Shown here piece after piece: positions 12,871-22,176 of a stretch of DNA of 64,000 bases. The notes under the pieces are model-generated. The model did not search any database. It saw only the letters and a program-made list of their open reading frames with translations, and had not been told where the DNA came from. The stretch's first letter is position 1; each line of letters starts with the position of its first letter. The DNA comes from Enterococcus sp. PF1-24. Lineage in GTDB: Bacteria > Bacillota > Bacilli > Lactobacillales > Enterococcaceae. The stretch lies in contig NZ_JARXWL010000008.1 in assembly GCF_029893325.1 (NCBI RefSeq), forward strand, positions 46,288-110,287, given 5' to 3'. The translations under genes were made by a program, and so were the position numbers.

Positions 12871-13155
12871 TTGGACGCATTAGGATTTATTGAAACTTTT
12901 GGTTTAGTTTTTGTAATGGAAGCAGCTGATGCTATGTGTAAAGCAGCTGATGTTGATTTAATTGGCTATGAAAACGTAGCATCTGGCTATGTTTCGGTAT
13001 TAGTCAAAGGTGATGTTGGTGCTGTTCAAGCAGCAGTTGAAGCTGGTGTTGAAGCAGTTAATCATATGGGAGCTGAAGTTTACAGCCATAATGTAATTCC
13101 TCATCCTCATCAAGATATTGAAAAAATTATTGGTCGTTATTCCTTTGATGTTTAA
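12871..13155 (+). CDS. BMC hexamer shell protein (second copy)
   Basis: The 94-residue single BMC-domain protein starts at TTG after AAAGGAG. It differs from the canonical pattern by GLVFVMEAADAMC in the first helix, with Cys at the end of it, and by the pore loop VASGY. The C-terminus is extended with HPHQDIEKII. It is likely a variant tile with a different pore. Confidence 0.95.
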   Translation: MDALGFIETFGLVFVMEAADAMCKAADVDLIGYENVASGYVSVLVKGDVGAVQAAVEAGVEAVNHMGAEVYSHNVIPHPHQDIEKIIGRYSFDV

Positions 13156-13197
13156 GCTTTGAAATATGCGGCTTTTTCAGAAAAGAGGTGAAAGTAA

Positions 13198-14658
13198 ATG
13201 ACTTATAAAGTTGATAAAGATCTTTTATCTATTCAAGAAGCACGGATTCACTTAGAACTTGCTCATGAAGCAGCCAAAGAAATGAAAACAACTTCACAAG
13301 AAAAACTAGATATCGTCATTGAAAAAATGATTATAGCGATTCAGCCATCGTTAGCAGATTTTGCTCAACAAGCTGTTGCTGAAACAAATTATGGTATCAA
13401 AGCTCACAAGCTTTTAAAAAATCGTTTTGTTTGTGAATATTTAGCTCATTACTTACAAGATAAGAAATATGTCGGCGTAGTTCATGAGAATAAGGCAGAT
13501 CAATTAGTTGAGATTGGCGTACCAGTTGGGGTTGTGGTTTCTTTAATTCCGGCAACCAACCCCGTTTCTACTACCATTCATAATATTCTAATTGCTATTA
13601 AAAGTGGAAATGCGGTGGTGATTTCGCCACATCCGCGAGCAAAAAGAACGATTCAACGAGTGGTGGAAATGATGCAAGTAGCAGCTGAGTCAGCAGGTTT
13701 ACCTGAAGGGGCAATTAGTTGTATGAAATTGATTTCGCCCTTAGGCACTCAAGAGTTATTTACTCATGAAGCCACCGATATGATTATGGTCACTGGCGTT
13801 CCTAAATTATTGCCTGCTTTGAAAAAAGCTGGTAAACCATTTATTTATGGAGGTAGCGGCAATGGTCCGGTATTTATTGAACGAACTTGCAATATTGAAA
13901 AAGCCGTTCAACAAATTATTGAAAGTCGTACTTTTGATAACGGTATCGTTTCGGCAGCGGAACAGTCCATTGTTTTAGATGGCCCGATTGCTGAAGCAGT
14001 TAAGGCGGAATTTTTAAAACAAGGCGCTTATTTTATGAACCAAACCGAAGTTAATGACTTGTTAAAAGTCTTACAACGAGAAAATGGTGAATTAAATGCT
14101 GAAAGCGTTGGTCGTTCTGCTTTTGAATTAGCAAAAATGGCGAAGATTGAAGCGCCAGAGCAGACGCGAGTTTTAATTTATCAGCAAGCATATGTATCGG
14201 AAAATAATCTTTTCAATCGTGAGTTTTATGCGCCGGTGTTGGCAATGTTTATTGAGCCGGATTGGCAATTGGCTTGTGAGAAATGTATTGAATTATTAAT
14301 GGATACTGGTAAAAGCCATACCTTAGTGATTCATTCAAATGATGAAAGCGTCATTCGTGAGTTTTCGCTGAAAAAACCTGTTGCGCGTGTCTTGGTTAAC
14401 ACGCCATCTAGTTTAGGTGGTATGGGAGCAACAACTAATTTGATTCCTTCCATGACCTTAGGCAGCGCTAATTTAGGTAATATGCAAGCTTCTGAAAATA
14501 TTTCGCCGAAACATTTAATTCATACCAGAATGGTTGGTTATGGCGTTCGTGAATTAAGTGATTGTTTAACAACACCTGTTTTAAATAATGATGAAAATTC
14601 ATTAGAAGCAATTTTGCAACAACTGATTCAAAAATTAAGTACTGAAAATAATCATTAA
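13198..14658 (+). CDS. BMC-associated CoA-acylating aldehyde dehydrogenase paralogue, catalytic Cys replaced by Ser
   Basis: The 486-residue protein has the full aldehyde dehydrogenase fold of the EutE/PduP/CutB-CutF group: IPATNPVST, HPRAKRT, YGGSGNGP and a late MTLGSANLGNM. At the catalytic loop the sequence reads FDNGIVSAAEQ, where the second dehydrogenase of the operon reads FDYGTICASEQ. The nucleophile Cys is thus Ser252 (TCG, 13951-13953). The C-terminus LEAILQQLIQKLS is an amphipathic helix of encapsulation-peptide type. The protein is probably inactive or has a structural or partner role; a weakly active enzyme cannot be excluded. Its ribosome site is AAGAGGTG before ATG. Confidence 0.88.
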   Translation: MTYKVDKDLLSIQEARIHLELAHEAAKEMKTTSQEKLDIVIEKMIIAIQPSLADFAQQAVAETNYGIKAHKLLKNRFVCEYLAHYLQDKKYVGVVHENKADQLVEIGVPVGVVVSLIPATNPVSTTIHNILIAIKSGNAVVISPHPRAKRTIQRVVEMMQVAAESAGLPEGAISCMKLISPLGTQELFTHEATDMIMVTGVPKLLPALKKAGKPFIYGGSGNGPVFIERTCNIEKAVQQIIESRTFDNGIVSAAEQSIVLDGPIAEAVKAEFLKQGAYFMNQTEVNDLLKVLQRENGELNAESVGRSAFELAKMAKIEAPEQTRVLIYQQAYVSENNLFNREFYAPVLAMFIEPDWQLACEKCIELLMDTGKSHTLVIHSNDESVIREFSLKKPVARVLVNTPSSLGGMGATTNLIPSMTLGSANLGNMQASENISPKHLIHTRMVGYGVRELSDCLTTPVLNNDENSLEAILQQLIQKLSTENNH

Positions 14659-14669
14659 CAGATAAAGAG

Positions 14670-15809
14670 GTGATAAGAATTAGTAATCAATTTTTATTAA
14701 ATAGTAAAATTATTTTTGATCAAGGTTCTTTAAGCCTACTATCAAAAATTAAAGGACACAAAGCTTTAGTTATTTCCGATGGTATTCTTGAAAAGTTAGG
14801 TTATTTAAAACAAGTAACCGACTATTTAAAAGAAGCTGGGATTGAATCAGTTACTTTTACTGACGTTAAACCAGATCCTGATACTAAAGTGATTGCCGCT
14901 GGTATGCAATTGTATTTGCAAACTTTACCAGATGTTATGGTGGCGATTGGTGGCGGCTCAGCCATTGATGCAGCTAAAGGGATTTTCTACACTGCCCAAC
15001 AAATGAGTGCTGAACCAATTAAAAAACCTTACTTTGTAGCGGTTCCGACAACTAGCGGAACTGGTTCTGAAGTTACTGATTTTTCAGTGATTACCGCTGA
15101 AGATCAAAAAGTTGTGATTGTTGATGAAATGTTAGCACCAGATTTAGCAATTTTAGATTCTGATTGTGTTAGTAGCGTACCTGCTAAAGTTGTAGTTGAC
15201 GCTGGTTTGGATGTTTTAACCCACGCCACTGAAGCTTATGTTTCCAAAAACGCTAACGATTTTACTGATGCTTTAGCAGAAAAAGCCATTAAATTAATTT
15301 TCGAATATTTACCACAGGTTTATCAAGATATTCATAATGATAATGCCAGAAATCATGTTCATAATGCTTCTTGCTTAGCAGGAATTGCTTTTAATAATGC
15401 TGGCTTAGGAATTATTCATAGTTTAGCTCATGCTTTAGGCGGAAGATTTCACATCGCTCATGGTCGTTGTAATGCGTTATTAATTGAACATGTTATTCAA
15501 TATAATGCAGAACTTTGTGGCTCAGCCAATAATCAAGCAGCTGAAAAATATGCAAAGTTAGCCGAAATATTACAATTACCAGCTAGAACCACTCGCGAAG
15601 GTGTTGTTAACTATCTTGATGCCATTGCTAAACTGAAAAAATCATTAAAAGTCGAAACAAGTTTCAAAGCATTAATTAGTGATGAAGCCAGCTACTGTCA
15701 AGCGATTGGGGAAATGACCGAAGGAGCAATGTTAGATCGTTGCACTCCAACCAATCCAATTGCACCAACAGCCGAAGCATTAGCTACAATCTACAAAAAA
15801 GCTTTTTAA
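14670..15809 (+). CDS. cutO: BMC-associated iron-containing alcohol dehydrogenase (CutO/PduQ type)
   Basis: The product (about 376-379 residues) belongs to the group III metal alcohol dehydrogenases. It carries the NAD loop GGGSAIDAAKG, PTTSGTGSEVTD, and Fe-binding Asp and His residues in DAGLDVLTHATEA and in HSLAHALGG plus HIAHGRCN. It would reduce acetaldehyde to ethanol and regenerate NAD for the aldehyde dehydrogenase inside the shell. The start is unclear: GTG 14670 overlaps its own ribosome site (AAGAGGTGAT), whereas an ATT at 14679 lies at the right distance, so a rare ATT start is possible. Confidence 0.9.
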   Translation: MIRISNQFLLNSKIIFDQGSLSLLSKIKGHKALVISDGILEKLGYLKQVTDYLKEAGIESVTFTDVKPDPDTKVIAAGMQLYLQTLPDVMVAIGGGSAIDAAKGIFYTAQQMSAEPIKKPYFVAVPTTSGTGSEVTDFSVITAEDQKVVIVDEMLAPDLAILDSDCVSSVPAKVVVDAGLDVLTHATEAYVSKNANDFTDALAEKAIKLIFEYLPQVYQDIHNDNARNHVHNASCLAGIAFNNAGLGIIHSLAHALGGRFHIAHGRCNALLIEHVIQYNAELCGSANNQAAEKYAKLAEILQLPARTTREGVVNYLDAIAKLKKSLKVETSFKALISDEASYCQAIGEMTEGAMLDRCTPTNPIAPTAEALATIYKKAF

Positions 15810-15848
15810 AGAAATCTACTTATTACTTAAGAGAATTGAGGTTAATTA

Positions 15849-18428
15849 ATGAATATTGATGAAATTTCAGAAAAATTTGCTGATGTGACAAAAAATATGT
15901 CACCTGAAGAAAAATCAGCAATGTTAAAGCTTTTCCAAGGTATTTCAAAAGAATTAAACAGCCAAGAAGGAACAATGACTTTACCTACTGCTAAAGAAAG
16001 TCACTCACCAAATGTGGTTTGTGATGATGTACCAACTGACGGTAAATATCCTGAAGGTATGACACCACGTTTGAAACGTTTGAAAGACAACTATTTAAAA
16101 GCTGTTCCAAGTATTACAATTCATCGTGCAATTGCCTATACAAATATTGTTAAAGAAACACCAGGCTTACCAAAAATTATGCAACGTGCTAAAGCTTTTA
16201 GAGCAGCTTGTGAAACAGCACCAATTTTAATTCAAGATGATGAATTAATCGTAGGACATCCGAATGGTGCGCCACGTGCCGGTGCTTTCTCTCCGGAAAT
16301 CGCTTGGCGTTGGATGAAAGATGAATTAGATACAATTCATAACCGTCCACAAGATCCATTCTACATTTCTGAAGAAGATAAAAAAGTTATGCGAGAAGAA
16401 TTATTCCCTTATTGGGAAAATAAATCTTTAGATGAAATTTGTGAACAACAGTACCGTGAAGCTGGCGTTTGGGAATTTTCTGGCGAAGCTTTCGTTAGTG
16501 ATTTATCTTATCACCAAATCAATGGTGGTGGGGATTCAAACCCAGGTTATGACGTTATTTTAATGAAAAAAGGGATGCAAGATATTCAAAATGAAGCTCG
16601 TGCTCATTTAGAAGAATTATCTATGGAAAACCCTGAAGATATCGACAAAATTTATTACTACAAATCAGTTATCGACACAACTGAAGGGGTAATGGCTTAT
16701 GCTCGTCGTATCTCTGAAAAAGCCTATGAATTAGCAGCACATGAAGCTAATCCAAAACGTAAAGCTGAATTAATGAAAATCGGTGAAGTTAACGCTAAAG
16801 TACCAGCTAACAAACCTGAAACTTTCCAAGAAGCTTTGCAAACCGTATGGACAATTGAATCATTATTTATGATTGAAGAAAACCAAACAGGTCTATCAAT
16901 TGGTCGTGTGGACCAATATATGTATCCATTCTACGAAGCTGATATTAAAGCAGGTCGCATTACAGACTACGAAGCCTTTGAAATGGCTGGTAACTTCTTA
17001 ATTAAATGTTCTGAAATGATGTGGATTTCAAGTGAGGGTGGTTCTAAATTCTTTGCGGGTTATCAACCATTCGTTAATATGTGTGTCGGCGGTCAAAAAC
17101 GTGAAGGCGGTGACGCTACTAACGATTTAACTTACTTATTAATGGATGCTGTCCGCCACGTTGGGGTTTATCAACCATCATTAGCTTGTCGGATTCACAA
17201 CCAATCACCACAAAAATATTTAGAAAAAATTGTTGATGTGGTTCGTGCAGGTTTAGGATTCCCAGCTTGTCACTTTGATGATACGCATATTCAAATGATG
17301 CTTTCTAAAGGTTTCGATATGGAAGATGCTCGTGATTACTGCTTAATGGGTTGTGTGGAACCACAAAAAGCTGGCCGTTTATATCAATGGACTTCAACTG
17401 GTTATACCCAATGGCCAATTGCGATTGAATTTGTATTAAACCGTGGTTGGATGTTATGGCATAACTCTAAACAAGGTATCGACACAGGTGATTTATCTAA
17501 TATCCATACTTATGAAGAGTTTGAAAAAGCAGTTAAAGAACAAGTTGCTTATATTACTAAACTTTCTGCTGTAGGTACAGTTGTCAGCCAACGAGTTCAC
17601 CGTGATGTAGCACCAAAACCTTTAATGTCATTAATGATGGAAGGTTGTATGGAAACAGGTCGCGACGTAGCAGCTGGTGGTTGTGTTCATAACTGGGGTC
17701 CAGGTTTAATTTGGTCAGGTTTAGCAACTTATGCTGACTCAATGGCTTCAATTAAAAAACTTGTCTTTGATGAGAAAAAATATACCCTTGAACAAATGCG
17801 TGATGGTTTGAAAGCTAACTTTGAAGGTTACGAACAACTTCGTCAAGACTGTTTAGCAGCTCCTAAATATGGTAATGATGATGATTACGCAGATAATATC
17901 GCTGCTGATATCGTTCATTGGACTGAAAAAGAACATCGTAAATATAAAACACTTTATGCAACATTTAGTCATGGTACGTTATCAATCTCTAATAACACAC
18001 CATTTGGTGAATTGTTAGGGGCTTCTGCTAACGGACGGACTGCTTGGACACCATTATCAGATGGTATCAGCCCAACTCAAGGAGCAGATAAAAAAGGCCC
18101 AACAGCGATTATTAAATCTGTTTCTAAAATGGATAACGCTTCTATGAATATTGGTATGGTTCATAACTTTAAATTATTACGAGGAATTTTGGAAACGCCA
18201 GAAGGCCGTAATGGTTTAATCACATTATTAAGAACCGCATCAATTTTAGGAAATGGTGAAATGCAGTTTAGTTACGTTGATAATGACGTGCTGATTGCCG
18301 CACAAAAAAATCCTGATGATTATCGCGACTTAATTATTCGAGTAGCTGGTTATAGTGCTTACTTTACTGAATTATGTAAAGAGGTACAGGATGAAATCAT
18401 TAGCCGGACAATGTTAGAACACTTCTAA
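15849..18428 (+). CDS. cutC: Choline trimethylamine-lyase, glycyl radical enzyme
   Basis: The 859-residue glycyl radical enzyme cleaves choline to trimethylamine and acetaldehyde. The residues that define Desulfovibrio alaskensis CutC all appear at a constant offset of +13: Y208 as Y221, D216 as D229, F395 as F408, C489 as C502, E491 as E504, T502 as T515, Y506 as Y519 and the radical G821 as G834 (in RVAGYSAYF). I checked these positions from the codons. The first ~55 residues form an extra amphipathic segment ([19 protein letters not shown]) preceding the core, which fits an encapsulation peptide. It follows cutO by 39 bp and precedes its activase by 31 bp. This residue set separates it from pyruvate formate-lyase and from glycerol and propanediol dehydratases. 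Confidence 0.96.
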   Translation: MNIDEISEKFADVTKNMSPEEKSAMLKLFQGISKELNSQEGTMTLPTAKESHSPNVVCDDVPTDGKYPEGMTPRLKRLKDNYLKAVPSITIHRAIAYTNIVKETPGLPKIMQRAKAFRAACETAPILIQDDELIVGHPNGAPRAGAFSPEIAWRWMKDELDTIHNRPQDPFYISEEDKKVMREELFPYWENKSLDEICEQQYREAGVWEFSGEAFVSDLSYHQINGGGDSNPGYDVILMKKGMQDIQNEARAHLEELSMENPEDIDKIYYYKSVIDTTEGVMAYARRISEKAYELAAHEANPKRKAELMKIGEVNAKVPANKPETFQEALQTVWTIESLFMIEENQTGLSIGRVDQYMYPFYEADIKAGRITDYEAFEMAGNFLIKCSEMMWISSEGGSKFFAGYQPFVNMCVGGQKREGGDATNDLTYLLMDAVRHVGVYQPSLACRIHNQSPQKYLEKIVDVVRAGLGFPACHFDDTHIQMMLSKGFDMEDARDYCLMGCVEPQKAGRLYQWTSTGYTQWPIAIEFVLNRGWMLWHNSKQGIDTGDLSNIHTYEEFEKAVKEQVAYITKLSAVGTVVSQRVHRDVAPKPLMSLMMEGCMETGRDVAAGGCVHNWGPGLIWSGLATYADSMASIKKLVFDEKKYTLEQMRDGLKANFEGYEQLRQDCLAAPKYGNDDDYADNIAADIVHWTEKEHRKYKTLYATFSHGTLSISNNTPFGELLGASANGRTAWTPLSDGISPTQGADKKGPTAIIKSVSKMDNASMNIGMVHNFKLLRGILETPEGRNGLITLLRTASILGNGEMQFSYVDNDVLIAAQKNPDDYRDLIIRVAGYSAYFTELCKEVQDEIISRTMLEHF

Positions 18429-18459
18429 AAAAGAAAAATGAAGAACTAAGGTGAGATAG

Positions 18460-19407
18460 ATGGAAAAGATTATTCAAATCCAACGAAAAGCGCGGATATT
18501 CAACATTCAAAAATATTCAATATATGATGGACCAGGTATCCGCACCTTGTTCTTCTTTAAAGGTTGTCCCTTACGTTGTCGTTGGTGTTCAAATCCAGAA
18601 AGTATTGAACGTAAATATGAAGTGATGTTTCAAAAAAATCTGTGTATTGACTGTGGTGCTTGTGTAGCTGCTTGCCCAATGAAAATTCATAAGATTGATG
18701 AAACTGAAGGCTTTCATTATGTTGATCGTACTATTAACTGTAATGGCTGTCGCGCTTGTGAAAAAGTTTGTCCGAAAAAGGCACTTTCCATCGCTGGAGA
18801 TGATCGCTTACTTTCCGACCTAATTGAAATCGCTAAAGAAGACATGATGTTTTATCAAACTTCTGGTGGTGGGGTCACTTTAGGTGGCGGAGAAGTAACG
18901 ACACAAGCTGAATTTGCCAGTAACTTATTAATGGAATGTAAAAATGAAGGTATCAATACAGCTATTGAAACTTGTGGTCATAGTTCGTTAAAAAATTTAC
19001 TGAAGATTGCTGAGTTTTGTGATTTATTTCTATTTGATTTAAAACATATTGATCCTGATAAACATTTAGAGTTAACCGGGGTTAGAAATGAACGCATTCT
19101 TGAAAATTTGAGTGAATTGATTCAAAGACGCTATAACGTTAAGGTTCGTATGCCTTTAATGAAAGGCTTAAATCATGATGCGAAAACAATTCAAGGAACA
19201 ATTGAGTTTTTAATGCCTTTTAAAGACTATCCAAATTTCCAAGGAATTGATTTATTACCTTATCATAAATTAGGAGTTAATAAATATGATCAATTAGATA
19301 AAGTTTATCCGATTACCGAAGATTTAAGTATGAGTGATGAAGATTTAGATTTAATTGAACAGCAAATTTCTCATTATGATTTTCCTGTAAAAGTGATTCG
19401 TCACTAA
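18460..19407 (+). CDS. cutD: CutC-activating radical SAM enzyme
   Basis: The 315-residue activase makes the glycyl radical on CutC. The radical SAM site is C-x3-C-x2-C in GCPLRCRWC (near residue 35), after YDGPGIRT. A two-cluster ferredoxin insert follows with CIDCGACVAACP and CNGCRACEKVCP, typical of glycyl radical activases. The SAM-binding GGGEV motif is present. It needs strictly anaerobic conditions and a reductant. It sits directly after cutC. Confidence 0.95.
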   Translation: MEKIIQIQRKARIFNIQKYSIYDGPGIRTLFFFKGCPLRCRWCSNPESIERKYEVMFQKNLCIDCGACVAACPMKIHKIDETEGFHYVDRTINCNGCRACEKVCPKKALSIAGDDRLLSDLIEIAKEDMMFYQTSGGGVTLGGGEVTTQAEFASNLLMECKNEGINTAIETCGHSSLKNLLKIAEFCDLFLFDLKHIDPDKHLELTGVRNERILENLSELIQRRYNVKVRMPLMKGLNHDAKTIQGTIEFLMPFKDYPNFQGIDLLPYHKLGVNKYDQLDKVYPITEDLSMSDEDLDLIEQQISHYDFPVKVIRH

Positions 19408-19442
19408 AATAAGAACTAGAAATTAGAAACTAAGGAGCAGAC

Positions 19443-20093
19443 ATGATGCATTTTATTGTAGAAAGTGAACTACGCAGACAATATCAAAAAGCAGCTTTTT
19501 CAAGTTTTACTTTATCTCAAGATATGCGTTTAACTCCCGAAGCTAAGCAGTTCTTAATTGATCGCAAAATAAAATTAATTACTAACGAAGAGCAAACTGA
19601 GGAAAAAAGCACAGACCAGTTCACAGATTTAAAAATCTGTAGAGGGGATATTGCTTGTTCAGCAAAAGTTTTAGCTCGTTTAGAAAATTTATCAGCTACA
19701 GCTTTCTTATTACTAAATTTATTGTTAGAAAAAGCAAGTCCTTTAACTGAAGACATGATGTTAATCAACTATTTTTTCCAAGAATTAATAACTAGTTATC
19801 AAAAACAGCAAGCTTTGCCGCCATTTCCTTTAAGTACTTGGCAAGCCAGCGAATTGCAACCTGTTGAAAATCGGCCGTTAACCATTTTGGATTTACAAGG
19901 GGGATGCGGCAGAGAATTAACTGCTATTAATTACTTACAAGCTGCTTTAAATGAAACTTTATTGTTGCTTAATGCAGAAGTAGTAACAGCAGAAGATCCT
20001 AACCTTTCAGCAATGATTGAAATTTTAACAACTACTAAAAATAGTTTAGCTTATAAATCACAAGAAATTTTAACTGGAGGAAATAAATGTTGA
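19443..20093 (+). CDS. EutT-like protein without the EutT metal site
   Basis: The 216-residue protein starts with HFIVESELRRQY and RLTPEAKQFLIDRKIKLI, like the N-terminus of EutT, the cobalamin adenosyltransferase of ethanolamine utilisation. Its C-terminal half (GRELTAINYLQAALNET) also resembles EutT. The CCxxC cysteine motif of EutT is missing; only ICRGDIACS is seen. No B12 enzyme is present in this operon, so an adenosyltransferase would have no client. It may be a repurposed assembly or chaperone factor for the compartment. Function is unknown. Its last seven bases overlap eutJ. Confidence 0.65.
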   Translation: MMHFIVESELRRQYQKAAFSSFTLSQDMRLTPEAKQFLIDRKIKLITNEEQTEEKSTDQFTDLKICRGDIACSAKVLARLENLSATAFLLLNLLLEKASPLTEDMMLINYFFQELITSYQKQQALPPFPLSTWQASELQPVENRPLTILDLQGGCGRELTAINYLQAALNETLLLLNAEVVTAEDPNLSAMIEILTTTKNSLAYKSQEILTGGNKC

Positions 20094-20926
20094 CGATGGA
20101 ACGTTTTGCTTATTGCAATCAACTAATTGAAGAGTTTGAAAAAGTAATTGAAAAGCCTATCAAGCAAACAAGTCAGCAATATTTCACTGGTGTTGATTTA
20201 GGAACTTCTTGCATTGTTCTTTCAGTCTTAAATGATCAAAAAGAACCAGTTGCTGGAGCTTATCGCTACGCAAGTGTTGTTAAAGATGGCATGATTGTTG
20301 ACTATTTAGGAGCCATTCAAATTGTTAAAGAGTTAAAAGATCAGCTAGAAGAAAAACTCGGGGTGGAGTTACTTTATTGTGCGGCAGCTTTACCACCGGG
20401 AACGGCAACTTTGGATTCTGGAGTTATCCGCCATGTGGTGGAAGGTGCTGGCTTTGAATTGACGGCGCTTTTAGATGAACCAACAGCTGCTAATGCTGTT
20501 TTGAAGATAGAAAATGGTGCGATTGTTGATATTGGTGGTGGCACAACTGGCATTACAATTTTAGAAAATGGTCAAGTCGTTCATGTTGTTGACGAAGCAA
20601 CTGGAGGTACTCATTTTTCCTTAGTTGTTGCTGGTTCTTATCACATTTCTTTTGAGGAAGCAGATGTATTTAAGCGAGATGAGCAAAATCATCAAGAGTT
20701 GCTACCAGTTTTAACACCAGTTATTGAAAAAGTAGCTAGCATTGTTAATCAACATGTTCAGTCTTTTGATGTAAAAGAGATTTATTTAGTTGGTGGGACT
20801 TGTTGTTTAACTGGCATTGAAAAAGTGATTGAAAAACAAACGAAGATTCCAACTTTTAAACCCGACAATCCCATGTTCGTTACACCATTGGGCATTGCTT
20901 TAAATTGCCAAGATGAGATTTTGTAA
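20087..20926 (+). CDS. eutJ: EutJ-type actin/Hsp70-fold ATPase of the BMC
   Basis: The 279-residue protein has the phosphate loops of the Hsp70/actin fold: VDLGTSCIV near residue 36, VDIGGGTTG in the middle and VGGTCCLTGI late. EutJ proteins are thought to be chaperones or ATPases for compartment assembly or enzyme reactivation; the biochemical role is unsettled. GGAGG lies six bases before ATG and the start overlaps the previous gene. Confidence 0.9.
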   Translation: MLTMERFAYCNQLIEEFEKVIEKPIKQTSQQYFTGVDLGTSCIVLSVLNDQKEPVAGAYRYASVVKDGMIVDYLGAIQIVKELKDQLEEKLGVELLYCAAALPPGTATLDSGVIRHVVEGAGFELTALLDEPTAANAVLKIENGAIVDIGGGTTGITILENGQVVHVVDEATGGTHFSLVVAGSYHISFEEADVFKRDEQNHQELLPVLTPVIEKVASIVNQHVQSFDVKEIYLVGGTCCLTGIEKVIEKQTKIPTFKPDNPMFVTPLGIALNCQDEIL

Positions 20927-20951
20927 AACAAATAGATTGTAGGTGAAAAGA

Positions 20952-21266
20952 ATGGATTATCGAATTATTCAGTCACCTTCGACTGGTGCTTTAGAAATTA
21001 TGACCAGACGGATGGGGATGAGCCATAACACTAGTCAAGAACTTTTTAAAGACTGTGATGCAGTAGGTTTAGTTCAAGGAAAACTGATTGATATGGTTTA
21101 TGTTGCTGATATCGCTGAGAAGGCTGCTGGCATTACCGCGGTTGATATTCGGGGGAGTTGTCCGCAAAATATGGTGTTGTTAGCACTGTTTGGTGATACT
21201 GCCTCAGTCGAAACAGCTATTGAAGATATTCAAAGAAAAATGAAAACAACGAGAGGCAGGAAATAA
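20952..21266 (+). CDS. GrpU-like BMC shell protein with Cys at the pore loop
   Basis: The 104-residue product has a 25-30-residue N-terminal extension (RIIQSPSTGALEIM) before a diverged BMC domain (AVGLVQGKLIDMVYVAD). At the position of the canonical pore loop it reads RGSCPQN, so each subunit places a Cys at the central pore. Shell proteins of the GrpU type bind an Fe-S cluster there in glycyl-radical compartments; assignment is by recalled similarity. ATG 20952 is chosen over GTG 20943 because TAGGTGA precedes it. Confidence 0.8.
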   Translation: MDYRIIQSPSTGALEIMTRRMGMSHNTSQELFKDCDAVGLVQGKLIDMVYVADIAEKAAGITAVDIRGSCPQNMVLLALFGDTASVETAIEDIQRKMKTTRGRK

Positions 21267-21268
21267 AA

Positions 21269-21526
21269 ATGTTAGCAGCAAAATTGATTGATAATGTTTG
21301 GGCCACTCGTAAGGCAGAAAATTTAAATGGTTTGAAATTTATGCTAGCTGAAGAAATTAGCCCGCAAGAAAATTCACGACGCCTGATTGTTGTTGATACT
21401 ATCGGAGCAGGGATTGGCGATCGTGTGATTGTTGCTACTGGTTCATCAGCTCGCTATATGCTTGAAAATAATCCGCCAGTCGATGCGATTGTGATTGGAA
21501 TTATTGACGAGGATTGTCATTTCTAA
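21269..21526 (+). CDS. eutN: EutN/CcmL-type BMC vertex (pentamer) protein
   Basis: The 85-residue protein matches the BMC vertex family: short beta-barrel, KLIDNVWATRK at the start, LIVVDTIGAGIGDRVIVATGSSAR in the middle and DAIVIGIID at the end. Pentamers cap the twelve vertices of the shell. It is the only vertex protein in the operon and starts two bases after its neighbour. Confidence 0.95.
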   Translation: MLAAKLIDNVWATRKAENLNGLKFMLAEEISPQENSRRLIVVDTIGAGIGDRVIVATGSSARYMLENNPPVDAIVIGIIDEDCHF

Positions 21527-21557
21527 CTGTTAAAAGTTTAATAAGGCCGGTGATAAA

Positions 21558-22160
21558 GTGAAAAAATTAATATGCATAGCTGATATTTATGCACTTAAAG
21601 AAGCAGACCAAAAAGAATGTATGATTACTCCGCAAACCTTGGTTACACCTGCCGCGTATGACGTTGCTGAAGAACTAGGAATTGCTTTTGTAGAAGAGGC
21701 TGAACCAATTGTTAATGATTTAAGCGATTTTTTACAGCAAAAAGATCCAGGTGCTTTATTACAGTTACTTGGCAATCAAGAGCTATTACAGCGCTTAACA
21801 GCGATTTTACAAAAAACTCCTTATCAATCTGAAAAAGATTGTCAAGGAACGTTGCTGATTCATGGTCAATCAATTCAAATGGAATCATGTGAAAAAAATG
21901 CTTGCTCTAGCCAGTTGCTTTTTAAAAACTTATTTAACTGTTTAAATTTAAAAGTTATCGAAATAAAAGCTGGTCCTTGTCAAGACTTGTATTTTGAAGA
22001 TGAAGTTCATTTGATTTTAGAAGGTTGTGTTGATTTTACGATTGAAAATCGACAATATCATGCTGAAGCTGGCGATGTTTTACAACATACAAAAGCAGTT
22101 AAGATTCAAGGTTTGGTAAAGAAAAACTTACGATTTATTCAATTAAAAGCAACTAAATAG
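21558..22160 (+). CDS. EutQ-like protein with C-terminal cupin
   Basis: The 200-residue protein begins MKKLICIADI and TPAAYDVAEELGI, as in EutQ-type proteins. The C-terminal half (residues ~120-195, with HLILEGCVDFTIENRQYHAEAGDVL) has the shape of a cupin barrel. EutQ of ethanolamine loci has been linked to acetate kinase activity and assembly; that role is not shown here. GTG start after GGTGAT. Confidence 0.75.
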   Translation: MKKLICIADIYALKEADQKECMITPQTLVTPAAYDVAEELGIAFVEEAEPIVNDLSDFLQQKDPGALLQLLGNQELLQRLTAILQKTPYQSEKDCQGTLLIHGQSIQMESCEKNACSSQLLFKNLFNCLNLKVIEIKAGPCQDLYFEDEVHLILEGCVDFTIENRQYHAEAGDVLQHTKAVKIQGLVKKNLRFIQLKATK

Positions 22161-22176
22161 TGAGAGGAGGGGTAAT

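Noticed and set aside
15849..18428. Pyruvate formate-lyase or B12-independent diol/glycerol dehydratase
   Set aside because: The Y/D/F/T/Y residues surrounding the Cys match the CutC set exactly and not those of the other families.
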